NCBI GenBank assembly: GCA_036723735.1
Contig: DAIMGT010000001.1
Location: 1-64,000, forward strand
Origin: UBA4656 sp002405525
GTDB taxonomy: Bacteria; Pseudomonadota; Gammaproteobacteria; Xanthomonadales; Ahniellaceae
Direction of reading: 5' to 3'
DNA: 64,000 nt
Shown piece by piece: positions 40,155-49,651 of this stretch (the stretch's first letter is position 1; every line of letters begins with the position of its first letter). The position numbers and the translations under genes were made by a program. The notes under the pieces were generated by a model. The model ran no database searches and was not told the origin of the DNA. It was given only the letters and a program-made list of their open reading frames with translations.

Positions 40155-40739
40155 TCAGGACGCTTCGATCCGGGCCAGCAGCAGTTCGCCGGCGCCTGCA
40201 AGCACCGTTTGCCGCGTGGCTCCATCCGGCGTCAACCACAGGGTGGCGCCGGCTTCGGCGCGCGCAGCGCCGGCGCCGGCGTGCTGCTCCGCCACCTGCC
40301 CGCCAAGCACGTGTACCAGCCACTGCACGCCGGATTCCTGGAACAGTACCATCGGGCCGACCAGCGGTCGGAACAGCACCCGCTGGGCGACGCGCCCGCG
40401 CGCGGTCAGCAGGTTGAAGGCCCGCACCGGGCCGTCGACGGGTCGGCAGGCGACCTGCGACTCGCCGCCGAATGCGAGCATCTGTCCACTGCGACCGAGC
40501 AGCACGGGCGGGGCGTCGTCCACCCGCAGTTCCAGTCCCGCACCGGACAGCAGCACCAGGCAGCGTTCGTAGCCCGCGAACAGCGAGAACGGACCCTCGC
40601 GGTCGATCTCCGCGATCGAGGCCCGCCAGTCGAAGGGTTCGCCCCGCGCGGGCTGCCGGGCGATTTCGTTCGTCGTACCGCCGCCGTTGCGCCACGGCAT
40701 CCGGCGGGCCGCTTCGCGGCCCAGCAAGACGACCCTCAC
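40155..40739 (-). CDS. HutD/Ves family cupin protein
   Basis: A 194-residue double-cupin protein of the HutD/Ves family. Start is the GTG at 40739, overlapping the SET-protein stop. RMPWRNGGGTTNEIAR at the N-terminus and DWRASIAEIDREGPFSLFAGYERCLVLL are diagnostic. In some bacteria HutD limits histidine degradation; no hut gene is near, so the role may differ. It ends abutting the DUF2785 gene. Confidence 0.88.
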   Translation of the reverse strand: MRVVLLGREAARRMPWRNGGGTTNEIARQPARGEPFDWRASIAEIDREGPFSLFAGYERCLVLLSGAGLELRVDDAPPVLLGRSGQMLAFGGESQVACRPVDGPVRAFNLLTARGRVAQRVLFRPLVGPMVLFQESGVQWLVHVLGGQVAEQHAGAGAARAEAGATLWLTPDGATRQTVLAGAGELLLARIEAS

Positions 40740-41203
40740 CGGGGCCCGAGCAGCGCCGCCACCTGGCGCGTGCTCAGGGCGAGGCTGTCGGCCCACGACA
40801 GGCCGACGATCGGCGCGCCGGTCAGCGCGTCGTTGAACGCCTCGCGCTGCCCTTCGCCCAGCAGGTGGCGGTAGTCGACCGTCAGTTCGGTGCCCGACGC
40901 GAGGTCGGTGGCGGCGAATACGAAGCCGAGGTGCCAGATGCCGTTGGGCTGGAAGGCATGGTTGACGAAGCATTCGTCCGGCCACTCGGGGCTGACGGTG
41001 TAGCGGTTCTCGAACCAGCGGATCGTGCTGGGCAGCAGGACTTCGGCGTCCGGGCGCGCTGCGATGTCTTCCCAGGTCCACGTTCTGGGGATGGCGTCCG
41101 GCGCCACCAGGATGCGCCCGCGCGTGACCGGCTCGTCGATGAACAGGCCCTGCCCGGCGCCGGGGATGGTGGATGCAGCGATGCGGTAGCGCGGGACGAT
41201 CAT
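40736..41203 (-). CDS. SET domain-containing protein
   Basis: A 155-residue single-domain SET protein. The fold motifs are STIPGAGQGLFIDEPVTRG (residues 11-29), the pseudoknot segment ECFVNHAFQPNG (N-H) and the C-terminal GTELTVDYRHLL with the catalytic tyrosine. No post-SET cysteines are seen, unlike the second SET protein at 49165. Such bacterial proteins may methylate lysines or be catalytic variants. The stop overlaps the HutD-like start, an odd partner. Confidence 0.85.
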   Translation of the reverse strand: MIVPRYRIAASTIPGAGQGLFIDEPVTRGRILVAPDAIPRTWTWEDIAARPDAEVLLPSTIRWFENRYTVSPEWPDECFVNHAFQPNGIWHLGFVFAATDLASGTELTVDYRHLLGEGQREAFNDALTGAPIVGLSWADSLALSTRQVAALLGPR

Positions 41204-41322
41204 GCGGGGGCTCGGCGTGCTGCGTCGCCCAGTCTAGCCCGCCCTCGGTCGCGGGACGCGATGCCGGCGGGCCGCGGCCACCGCCTCGCGGCGGGGGCGG
41301 CTGCTTTCGCGGCGGTCCGATC

Positions 41323-41352
41323 GGCCGCCGGCGCGTCGTCGCGCCGGCGGCC
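41323..41352 (-). terminator. Strong hairpin downstream of the ComEA-like gene
   Basis: A perfect 13-bp stem (41323-41335 pairs with 41340-41352) with a 4-base loop, 7 bp after the stop of the helix-hairpin-helix gene on the minus strand. It lacks a U run. It is a likely transcription stop or mRNA-stabilising stem. Confidence 0.55.
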
Positions 41353-41359
41353 CTGGACC

Positions 41360-41677
41360 TCAGGGTGCGGACGGCTTCGCCGCCGGCGCCGTGCGAGCGG
41401 CCTGCGCGCTGCCGCCGGTCGTCAGCCGGTCGCGGTTCTTCTCCACCGTCTTGAGGCCGATGCCTTTGACCTCGGCGAGTTGGTCGACGCTCCGGAACGG
41501 ACCGTTCGCCTGCCGGTGGGCGATGATGGCCTGGGCCTTCGAGTCGCCGATCCCGTTGAGGCTGGCGAGCTGGGTGGCGTCGGCGGTGTTGATGTTCACT
41601 GCGGGGCCGGCGGCAAAGGCGGCGAAGGACAGCAGCAGCGAGAGCAGGGTGGCGCGAACGGCGGTCATGATGCGCAT
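41360..41677 (-). CDS. ComEA-like helix-hairpin-helix DNA-binding protein
   Basis: A 105-residue secreted protein with a signal peptide at about 1-23 (VRATLLSLLLSFAAFAAGP). The mature part is a ComEA-type helix-hairpin-helix pair: NINTADATQLASLNGIGDSKAQ and RSVDQLAEVKGIGLKTVEKN. In naturally competent gammaproteobacteria such periplasmic proteins pull in DNA. The ATG at 41677 has AGGAGA upstream. No other competence genes are close, so its use in DNA uptake is inferred from the family. Confidence 0.88.
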   Translation of the reverse strand: MRIMTAVRATLLSLLLSFAAFAAGPAVNINTADATQLASLNGIGDSKAQAIIAHRQANGPFRSVDQLAEVKGIGLKTVEKNRDRLTTGGSAQAARTAPAAKPSAP

Positions 41678-41882
41678 GGCAAATCTCCTCGGGTTTGGGT
41701 TGGACTTCCTGTCCGGCACCGTGCGGCACCGGCAGGGAGCATCATCCGGATCCGGGCCTGCGGACGCCGCCGCAATCCGTCCCGCCAAGCCGCCTGAAAT
41801 GCGCGCGGCACGGCGTAGGATTCCGCCTACATCGTCGCCCGCGCAGCGGCTAGACTGGGCTGACCGACGCGGGAAGACTTGC

Positions 41883-43310
<1,428 letters not shown>

Positions 43311-43618
43311 GGCATTGTCGGCGCCCCGGTGACAACGCGTACCCTGTGCCGGGTCGCAGGTCGTTTTCGAGCGAGACGCCGCCGACCCGGCGGTTCGGGG
43401 CGGGCACGCCGCCCGCGCGGCGCGCCGGCCAGGAGCCTGCGCGCCAGAACCCGGCGCGCAGATTCCAGGCAGGCGGTCGAGAAAGTGCTTTCCTGCACTC
43501 CCGACGTCGCGAGTCCTGCCCATGTCCGGACCGGTTCCCGCCGAGCAATCGCTGGCGCGATCGGTTCGCGAGGGCGGCGTCCATGCCGAGCACCGGCAGG
43601 GTGTTTCTCAACGCCCTG
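43311..43618. other. Intergenic gap holding element copy C; no gene
   Basis: 308 bp between the convergent M20 and EAL genes. The half near the EAL stop (43479-43618) is copy C of the structured element. Further on, 43437-43445 and 43453-43461 form a perfect 9-bp stem with a 7-base loop. GC-rich small stems at 43403-43425 also occur. No coding frame with a ribosome site is seen. Confidence 0.6.
43479..43618 (-). ncRNA. Structured 3'-UTR element, copy C (divergent)
   Basis: Starts directly at the EAL-gene stop (TAG at 43621-43619). On the minus strand the first stem is CAGGGCGTT with AACACCCTG around a GAGA (GNRA) loop; the second is CGGC with GCCG around AUGGAC; the third is ATCGC with GCGAT around GCCA; the fourth uses GGTCC with GGACT. 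It ends with AGTGC-AGGAAA-GCACT followed by TTCTC, a small intrinsic terminator. Order, loop bases and length (140) match copies A and B although sequence identity is lower. Confidence 0.5.
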
Positions 43619-45628
43619 CTAGGCCGCCGGCGCAACCCGCGCCTGAGCGATCAGCGCGGCGGCGGCTTCGCCTGACAGCGCGGCGGCGTAGTGCCAGCCC
43701 TGGTGGATCGCGATGCCGCATGCTCGCGCCAGCGTGGCCTGCTCCGGCGTCTCGACGCCCTCGGCGATCGTGCGCAGGCCGAGGCTTTCGGCCAGCGCCG
43801 CCAGCCCGCGCACCAGGGCGGCATCGCGGGGTTCGGCAATCGCCCCGCGGATGAATCGCTGGTCGATCTTGATCGTGTCGACCGGCAGATCGCGCAGGTG
43901 CGCCAACGACGAGTAGCCGGTGCCGAAGTCGTCCAATGCGGCGCCGAACCCGAACGCGCGCAGCCTGCCGAGCACGCGTGCGCAGTGGTCGACGTCGGCG
44001 AAGGCGGCGGTCTCGGTGAGTTCGATCACCAGCTGCGAGGTGGACACGCGATGCCGCACCAGCGCGTCGCCAAGCGTCTCCGGCAGATCGGGGTCGGCAA
44101 GGCTCTCGGCGCCGATGTTCACCGCCACCGTCGGCGGCTGCAAACCGGCGTCCATCCAGGCCCGGATCTGTTCGCAGGCCAGTTCCAGCACCACGGCGTC
44201 GAGCCGCCGCGCCAGCCCGGTGCGAGCGATCGCGTCCATGAAGCGATCGGGCGCCAGCAGCCCGGCCTCCGGGTGGCGCCAGCGCACCAGGGCCTCGAGG
44301 CCGCGCAGATCGCCGCCGTCGGCGTCGAACTGCGGCTGGAAGTGCAGTTCGAACTGGCGCTCGGCGAAGGCCTCCCGCAGCGCCCGCAGGCGCGGCACCG
44401 CGGCATCGGCGTTGCCCGATTCGGGCATCGTCCCGGCCTCGACCAGTCGAGAGCCGCCGAGGCGACGCCCCGCCTCGCAGGCCGCCGAGGCTCGCGCCAG
44501 CTGGTCGGCGAGGTCCTCGTCCGACGCTGCCCTCGCCATTCCGGCGACCGGCCACAGTTCCTCCTGCGGGGCCGCACCCTCGAGCAGCGCTTCGCAGGTC
44601 TGCAGTGCGGCACTGGCCGTGTCGCGGGCCGCCGCCGCGCGCCCGTCGGCGAGGATCGCGATTCGCGCTCGGTCGAGCTGGACGACCCGTTCGGCGCCGT
44701 ACTGCTGCTCGAGCCGGGCAGCCAGCGCGCGCAGCACGCCGTCGATGACGCCCGACAGGCGCGCGTCAAGGCGATCGATACCCTCCAGCGCCAGCACCAC
44801 CAGCAGACTGCGGTCGTCGCGCAGCGCGGGCCAGGTCTCGGCGAGCGCGGCGCGGTTGCGCAGCCCGGTCACCGGGTCGAAGCGCAGCAGCGTGCTCAGA
44901 TGCGCCTGCGCCGTGGCGCTGCGGCGGCGCTCGTCGGCGAGCAGCCACATCGCGATGCCGGTCCCGGCCGCGGCGTGGCCGAGCAGTTCGAGCAGCACCA
45001 CCAGCCCGATCACGCTTGACTGCCCGTCGTCGGCCGTCCCGTCCGGAATGAGCATCACCGCGGCGAACTTCACCACGCCGAAGGCGACGAATCCCGCGCC
45101 GAGCGCGCGCTCGCCGAGTACGCCGCGCCGCAGCGCGATGCCCGCCCCGCACAGCGACCAGACCAGGCCCTGCAGCACATACAGGTCGGCGAGGCGCAGC
45201 AGCATTTCGCGTTCGCTGGCGGGGGATTCACCGCTGCCATAGCTGAACGCCAGCATCGCGCCGAACAGCGCGCTGCCGCCGACCGCGATCCACAGCACCC
45301 GGGCCGGCGCCGGCGTGGGCCGCGCAAGGCACAGGGCGCCGATCATCAGCAGGGCGAGATGGGCATGGGCGGCCGCAAGCGATACCACGGTCGCACCAAG
45401 TCGCCACGGATTGTCGATCGGCGCGCCGCGAAGGGCAAGGCTGAACGACCAGCCGGCACCGACCACGGACATCGCCAGGGCAAGGAAACCGGCCGCCCAC
45501 AGGGCGAGCGTTGGGTGCGGACTATCCCGATGCTGCCAGGTCAGCATCGCGGCGAGGCCCAGCGCGACCAGCACCTGCCCCCAGGCGCCGACCAGCAGGA
45601 ACTGGTACTCGACAGCATTCGACGTCAC
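43619..45628 (-). CDS. Membrane-anchored EAL c-di-GMP phosphodiesterase with degenerate GGDEF
   Basis: A 669-residue protein starting with GTG at 45628. About six to seven helices (residues 10-235) form a sensory membrane module. A GGDEF-like region follows (about 250-405) that keeps FDPVTGLRNRAALAE but not the GG(D/E)EF site, replaced by RVVQLDRARIAILAD. The EAL domain (about 415-660) keeps LEALVRW, NIGAESL, ELTETAAF, ALDDFGTGYSS and TIKIDQRF, so it should hydrolyse c-di-GMP. It stands alone, with copy C of the element at its 3' end. Confidence 0.9.
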   Translation of the reverse strand: MTSNAVEYQFLLVGAWGQVLVALGLAAMLTWQHRDSPHPTLALWAAGFLALAMSVVGAGWSFSLALRGAPIDNPWRLGATVVSLAAAHAHLALLMIGALCLARPTPAPARVLWIAVGGSALFGAMLAFSYGSGESPASEREMLLRLADLYVLQGLVWSLCGAGIALRRGVLGERALGAGFVAFGVVKFAAVMLIPDGTADDGQSSVIGLVVLLELLGHAAAGTGIAMWLLADERRRSATAQAHLSTLLRFDPVTGLRNRAALAETWPALRDDRSLLVVLALEGIDRLDARLSGVIDGVLRALAARLEQQYGAERVVQLDRARIAILADGRAAAARDTASAALQTCEALLEGAAPQEELWPVAGMARAASDEDLADQLARASAACEAGRRLGGSRLVEAGTMPESGNADAAVPRLRALREAFAERQFELHFQPQFDADGGDLRGLEALVRWRHPEAGLLAPDRFMDAIARTGLARRLDAVVLELACEQIRAWMDAGLQPPTVAVNIGAESLADPDLPETLGDALVRHRVSTSQLVIELTETAAFADVDHCARVLGRLRAFGFGAALDDFGTGYSSLAHLRDLPVDTIKIDQRFIRGAIAEPRDAALVRGLAALAESLGLRTIAEGVETPEQATLARACGIAIHQGWHYAAALSGEAAAALIAQARVAPAA

Positions 45629-45827
45629 GCAGACCCCGGTCGGGCCCCGGCCCGTCAGTGATGATGAAATGAAACGTCCGTAAGCGTCAAAAGCGCGTGT
45701 AGAGATTTACGAAAAGATACTGCATCGCCTCGGTCGCAAGCTGCGTGACGGTGCGGCGTGCCGCGTGCCGCTGGTCGTGCAAGGCGCCGGTCGTCCGCCC
45801 GCGCGCATGCCACGCGCTCGTCCGGAC

Positions 45828-47171
45828 TCAGGGATCGGGCGCTTGCGCCGCTGCCCGACCGCGTTCGACGTCGACGCCGCGCAGCACCCACAGGCCGGCG
45901 ATGAAGAACAGGCCCGTGGACAGCATCGCGGGCCGGTGTTCGCCGCCGGCTGCCCACGTGATCGCACCGTAGGTGAGCGGTCCAAGGATCGAGGCCAGCT
46001 TCACCGACAGCCCCCACAGGCCGAAGAACTCCGCCCGGCGCGTCGCCGGCGACAGCCAGCCGACCAGCGCGCGGCCTGCCGACTGGGCGGCGCCGAGCCC
46101 GAGGCCGGCGAGATTCGCCGCGACCCAGAATGTCGCCTCGTCGCGAGCCGCCCAGGCCACGCCGATGGTAGCCAACCAGAGCCACAGCGTGAGTGCCAGC
46201 GTGCGCCGGTGACCGAGCCGGTCCTGCACCTGGCCGAAGGCCAACGCGCCGAGCGCGGCGGTGACGTTGACCACCAGCAGCATCACCAGGGTCTGCTGCG
46301 TGCCGAAGCCGAGCGCCTGCGTGGCATAGACCGCCGCCAGTGCGATCACGGTCTGCACGCCCGCCTGGTAGCAGGCGATGCAGGCGAGCAGCCGGGCGAG
46401 GTCGCGGTAGCGCGCGGCGCTGACGATCGTGTGCCGCAGGCGGGCGAGGCTGCCGCGAAGCAGTTGGCCGGCCGGCGCGGACTGTGGGGCGGCGCGCTCG
46501 CGCAGCAGCAGGAAGGTCGGCGTGGCGGCTACGGCGAACAGCGCGGCGGTAAGCAGCATCGTGCCCGGCACGGCATCGGCCGCGACGCCGCCGCGCGCCT
46601 TCACGTACGACACCCACGCGACCGCGAGCCCCAGCGCCAACAGACCGCCGATGTAGCCGACCGCCCAGCCCCAGCCCGAGACGCGGCCGAGCGCCTCGGG
46701 CCGCGCGATCTCCGGCAGGAAGGCCGCCGAAAGATTCTCGCCGCTGCCGTAGCAGAAATTCGAAAACGCCACCAGCGAGATCGCCAGCCACAGCGTGCCC
46801 GGCCCGGTGCAAGACAGCGCCGCGGTGCCGGCCACGCAGCCGATCGTGGTCGCAAACAGCAGGCGCTTCTTCATCGCACGCAGGTCGGCCAGCGCGCCGA
46901 GCACCGGGGCGGTGAGGACGATCAGCGCGTACGACAGCGCCAGCGCCGCCGTCCAGGCGAAGGTCGCCCATGGCGCGTCACCGGCGATGGTGGCCACGAA
47001 GTAGGCGTTGAACACGGCGGTGATGACTACCGTGGTGTAGCCGGAGTTGGCGAAGTCGTACATCGCCCACGCCCACAGCTCGCGTTTGCGCACGTCGACG
47101 GCGAGCGCGCCGTGCAGCCGCTTTGAGAGAGCGTCGACCGATCGTGGCGGGGCGGGGCGAGGCGTGGACAT
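45828..47171 (-). CDS. UMF1-type MFS transporter
   Basis: A 447-residue, about 12-helix transporter. The N-terminus AWAMYDFANSGYTTVVITAVF is the UMF1/BtlA-like hallmark, and GSGENLSAAFLPEIA and a later GAAQSAGRALVGWLSPATRR are also typical. The family name reflects unknown substrate; some relatives export peptides or sugars. It has a 200-bp gap downstream before the EAL gene, AT-richer than its surroundings, probably holding the EAL promoter. Confidence 0.85.
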   Translation of the reverse strand: MSTPRPAPPRSVDALSKRLHGALAVDVRKRELWAWAMYDFANSGYTTVVITAVFNAYFVATIAGDAPWATFAWTAALALSYALIVLTAPVLGALADLRAMKKRLLFATTIGCVAGTAALSCTGPGTLWLAISLVAFSNFCYGSGENLSAAFLPEIARPEALGRVSGWGWAVGYIGGLLALGLAVAWVSYVKARGGVAADAVPGTMLLTAALFAVAATPTFLLLRERAAPQSAPAGQLLRGSLARLRHTIVSAARYRDLARLLACIACYQAGVQTVIALAAVYATQALGFGTQQTLVMLLVVNVTAALGALAFGQVQDRLGHRRTLALTLWLWLATIGVAWAARDEATFWVAANLAGLGLGAAQSAGRALVGWLSPATRRAEFFGLWGLSVKLASILGPLTYGAITWAAGGEHRPAMLSTGLFFIAGLWVLRGVDVERGRAAAQAPDP

Positions 47172-47296
47172 GGGTCGATGGTAGCCCTCGCCGGGTGACG
47201 TCCGTCACCCGGCGTGCTTGACGCCCGCGACTGCCGCCCCGCCGCAGGCGGCAGCAATCTGCACCCGTCGCCCGATGCGACGTGGAGGAAACAGCG

Positions 47297-47509
47297 ATGA
47301 GCAACGTGGACCGGATCCTTGGCGAGACCTGGGATGCCCTGAAGGACAACCGCCGTCTGCTGCTGTGGGTCGGCCTCGCGGTCGGCGCGTGGTGGCTGCT
47401 GCAGCGAGCGATCCGCGGCGGCGCGCACATGTTCTGGACACTGTTCGGTCTCGGCGTCGCCCATGTGGCGACCGGGGGCAGGTTCCTGCCCTTCCTGCCG
47501 TTCTTCTGA
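47297..47509 (+). CDS. Small hydrophobic protein, unknown
   Basis: A 70-residue protein with an N-terminal charged part (MSNVDRILGETWDALKDNRR) and one or two hydrophobic segments (LLLWVGLAVGAWWLL and MFWTLFGLGVAHVA). The start is supported by GGAGGAA 6 bp upstream of the ATG at 47297. No family recognised. It stands between two minus-strand genes. The strong ribosome site argues that it is real. Confidence 0.7.
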   Translation: MSNVDRILGETWDALKDNRRLLLWVGLAVGAWWLLQRAIRGGAHMFWTLFGLGVAHVATGGRFLPFLPFF

Positions 47510-47527
47510 GCGCTGGCCGCCGGGCGC

Positions 47528-47944
47528 TCATGGGGCGGGATCGCGTCGCCGGCCGCGGGCCGGCGGCACGCGTTTCCAGAGCGCCGCGACGAAGGCGGCG
47601 AAGGCGGTGTAGACGGCCACGAAGGCCCACCATGGCGCGTCGATGTAGAGCAGGCGGCCCAGCCAGTAGCCGATGAAGGACTCGGCGTGCGCGGCCTCGC
47701 CTGCGAGGCCGCGCAGGCCCTGCTCCCATTCGGTCAGCGGGCAAAGTTCCCCGAGCCAGGCCTGGGCGGCGATGAAAGTGATTGCGGCCAGGTGCAGCAG
47801 GCGCAGTTGGCGATGGCGCACCCAGCGCCAGCCCCGTGCGGCGCCCAACGGCACCAGTACCGCGACGCCGACCACGAACAGCACCACGCCGACGTGCGCG
47901 ACCAGCAGCGCGTCGGCGCCCAGCGCCGCCAGTCCGGGCGTCAT
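47528..47944 (-). CDS. DUF2784 family membrane protein
   Basis: A 138-residue protein with four hydrophobic segments. The pattern LLVAHVGVVLFVVGVAVL, then LCPLTEWEQGLRG with a Cys and a later WAFVAVYTAFAAFVAALW, matches DUF2784, whose LCPLTxWExxLR motif is characteristic. Function unknown. Start ATG at 47944 lies just before the divergent DUF4124 gene (68 bp). Confidence 0.85.
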   Translation of the reverse strand: MTPGLAALGADALLVAHVGVVLFVVGVAVLVPLGAARGWRWVRHRQLRLLHLAAITFIAAQAWLGELCPLTEWEQGLRGLAGEAAHAESFIGYWLGRLLYIDAPWWAFVAVYTAFAAFVAALWKRVPPARGRRRDPAP

Positions 47945-48012
47945 GCGCGGCGGTCCGCGCGCGGGGCTTCGGGCGCTTGCGGGCCGCCGTCCCGCTGCGG
48001 CAGTCTTCGTCC

Positions 48013-48528
48013 ATGAAGAGCATCGCCCCGTTCGCCGTCGCGGCGCTGGCCGCCACAGTCGCCCAGGCGGCCGACGTGTACAAATGCACGGATGCAGCCG
48101 GCAAGGTGTCGTACACCGACCGCCCTTGCCCGATGGGCGACGAAACGGAGGCCCTGCGCCTGCCCGGTTCGGAGCCTGCCGAGGCGGAGACGGTGGCCGC
48201 GCGTGCGCGCCTGCGCGCCTGCGCCATGATCGCGCGTCCGGCCTGGGACCTGCTGCCGCGCGAGACCGCCGGGCAACTGACCGCCGCCGAGGACGCGCAG
48301 CTGCGCGAGGCGCGCCGGACACTCGGTGCGCAGTGCCGGCAGAGACTGAGTGCCTCGCCGCTGGCTTTCCAGTGCCCCGAGCGGTTGGCTGCGCTCACCC
48401 GCGCCACCGCCGCCGCCGTCGATCCCCGCCTGGAGGGGGAGCGCGACCGCCTGCAGGAAGAGTACGACCGCAGTTGTGGCGATGCCGCGATCCTCGACGA
48501 CATCGGGCGCCATCTGCGCGCGCTCTGA
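48013..48528 (+). CDS. DUF4124 domain-containing exported protein
   Basis: A 171-residue protein. Signal peptide at about 1-19 (IAPFAVAALAATVAQAA). The DUF4124 part is ADVYKCTDAAGKVSYTDRPC (residues about 20-39), common in secreted proteins of Xanthomonadales and Pseudomonas. The rest is helical and rich in Arg and Ala with four more cysteines. Role unknown. Confidence 0.82.
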   Translation: MKSIAPFAVAALAATVAQAADVYKCTDAAGKVSYTDRPCPMGDETEALRLPGSEPAEAETVAARARLRACAMIARPAWDLLPRETAGQLTAAEDAQLREARRTLGAQCRQRLSASPLAFQCPERLAALTRATAAAVDPRLEGERDRLQEEYDRSCGDAAILDDIGRHLRAL

Positions 48529-48589
48529 GCGGGCGCCCGGCGCGCGACTGTCGGCCCGGCGCGTGGCAGGGTCCGGCGCGGCACGCGGT

Positions 48590-49060
48590 TCAGGCACCGA
48601 GGCGTCCCTCCGCTGCCCAGCCGCGGATGCGACGGATGGCGTCGATGTCCGACTCGCGGTACGCGGAGCGTCGGGCCTCGTCCCAGCGAGGATCGCCGTC
48701 CGCGGCTTCGGCCGGCACGGTGTCGTAGACGAATCGGACCCACAGGATGCCCGCCTGCGGCTCTTCGATCGTCGTCACCAGGCTCGAGCCCGCGTGCGGG
48801 TCGGCGAGATCGGAGTCGTAGCGGATGCGACGCTGCGGTTCGAGGTGAACGTGGTCGACGAAGCGGTGCTGGCCGAAGCGCAGCTCCCGCTTCACGTAGT
48901 TGTCGCGGCGGTCGAGGATGGTGCAGGCGTCGAGCCCGGGCATGAAGGCGGCCGGATCCTCGCCCCGCCAGGCGAGGCCGCGCCACAGCTGCGCGCGGCT
49001 GATCGGTTCGATCAGCGGCAGCAGCGGGTCGTTGATCTGCAGCAGGTGCTCGAAGCGCAT
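48590..49060 (-). CDS. AtaL-like/DUF1857 protein (SRPBCC fold)
   Basis: A 156-residue protein. MRFEHLLQINDPLLPLIEPI, RAQLWRGLAWRGEDPAAFMPGLD and the remainder fit DUF1857/AtaL-like, START-type small-molecule-binding proteins. Start at 49060; an upstream open stretch lacks a ribosome site. It is divergent from the second SET gene by 104 bp. Function unknown. Confidence 0.8.
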   Translation of the reverse strand: MRFEHLLQINDPLLPLIEPISRAQLWRGLAWRGEDPAAFMPGLDACTILDRRDNYVKRELRFGQHRFVDHVHLEPQRRIRYDSDLADPHAGSSLVTTIEEPQAGILWVRFVYDTVPAEAADGDPRWDEARRSAYRESDIDAIRRIRGWAAEGRLGA

Positions 49061-49164
49061 GCGCGCTGCCGGTCCGGGACGCCGGACGAGAATAGCGCCA
49101 CGCGCCGTGGCGTGCGCGCCGCCGAGCCGGCACAATCGCCGGCCCCACCGCAACCTCCCTCCCA

Positions 49165-49641
49165 ATGGTCCGTCGAATCGTCACCCGCCGCTCGCCCATT
49201 CACGGCAATGGCGTGTTCGCCGCGCGCGACATCGCCGCCGGCGTGCGCCTGATCCAGTACCGGGGCAAGGTCATCACCCAGGCCCAGGCCGACCGCCGCT
49301 ATGACGGATCCAGCGACAGCGGCCACACCTTCCTGTTCATCCTCAACGACGACTACGTGATCGACGCCAACTTCGAGGGCAATGCGGCGCGCTGGATCAA
49401 TCACTCCTGCGCGCCGAACTGCGAGGCGGTGATCCACGAGCACGCCAGCGACCGCCGCCGCGACCGGGTCGTGATCGAGACCATCCGCCCGATCGAGGCC
49501 GGCGAGGAGATCTGCTACGACTACGGGATCGTGCTCGACGAGCCCTACACGCCGCGGCTGAAGAAGATCTGGGCCTGCCGCTGCGGGGCGCGCCGCTGCA
49601 GCGGCACCATCCTCAAGCCCAAACGCAAACCTCGGGCCTGA
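49165..49641 (+). CDS. SET-domain methyltransferase with post-SET cysteines
   Basis: A 158-residue SET protein with clear catalytic features: SPIHGNGVFAARDIAAG (N-terminal G-x-G), NHSCAPNCEAVI (pseudoknot N-H), GEEICYDYGIVL (catalytic Tyr), and a post-SET ACRCGARRCSGTIL with three cysteines for zinc. The layout matches eukaryotic-type H3K4-like SET enzymes and some bacterial proteins. The substrate in bacteria is unknown. It is convergent with aroB 10 bp away. Confidence 0.92.
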   Translation: MVRRIVTRRSPIHGNGVFAARDIAAGVRLIQYRGKVITQAQADRRYDGSSDSGHTFLFILNDDYVIDANFEGNAARWINHSCAPNCEAVIHEHASDRRRDRVVIETIRPIEAGEEICYDYGIVLDEPYTPRLKKIWACRCGARRCSGTILKPKRKPRA

Positions 49642-49651
49642 GGCGCGGGAT

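Noticed and set aside
45629..45827. Possible fourth copy of the structured element behind the UMF1-type transporter (GTCCGGAC-like bases near its stop)
   Set aside because: Only a short match to the core was found; the ordered stems and loops of the other three copies are missing.
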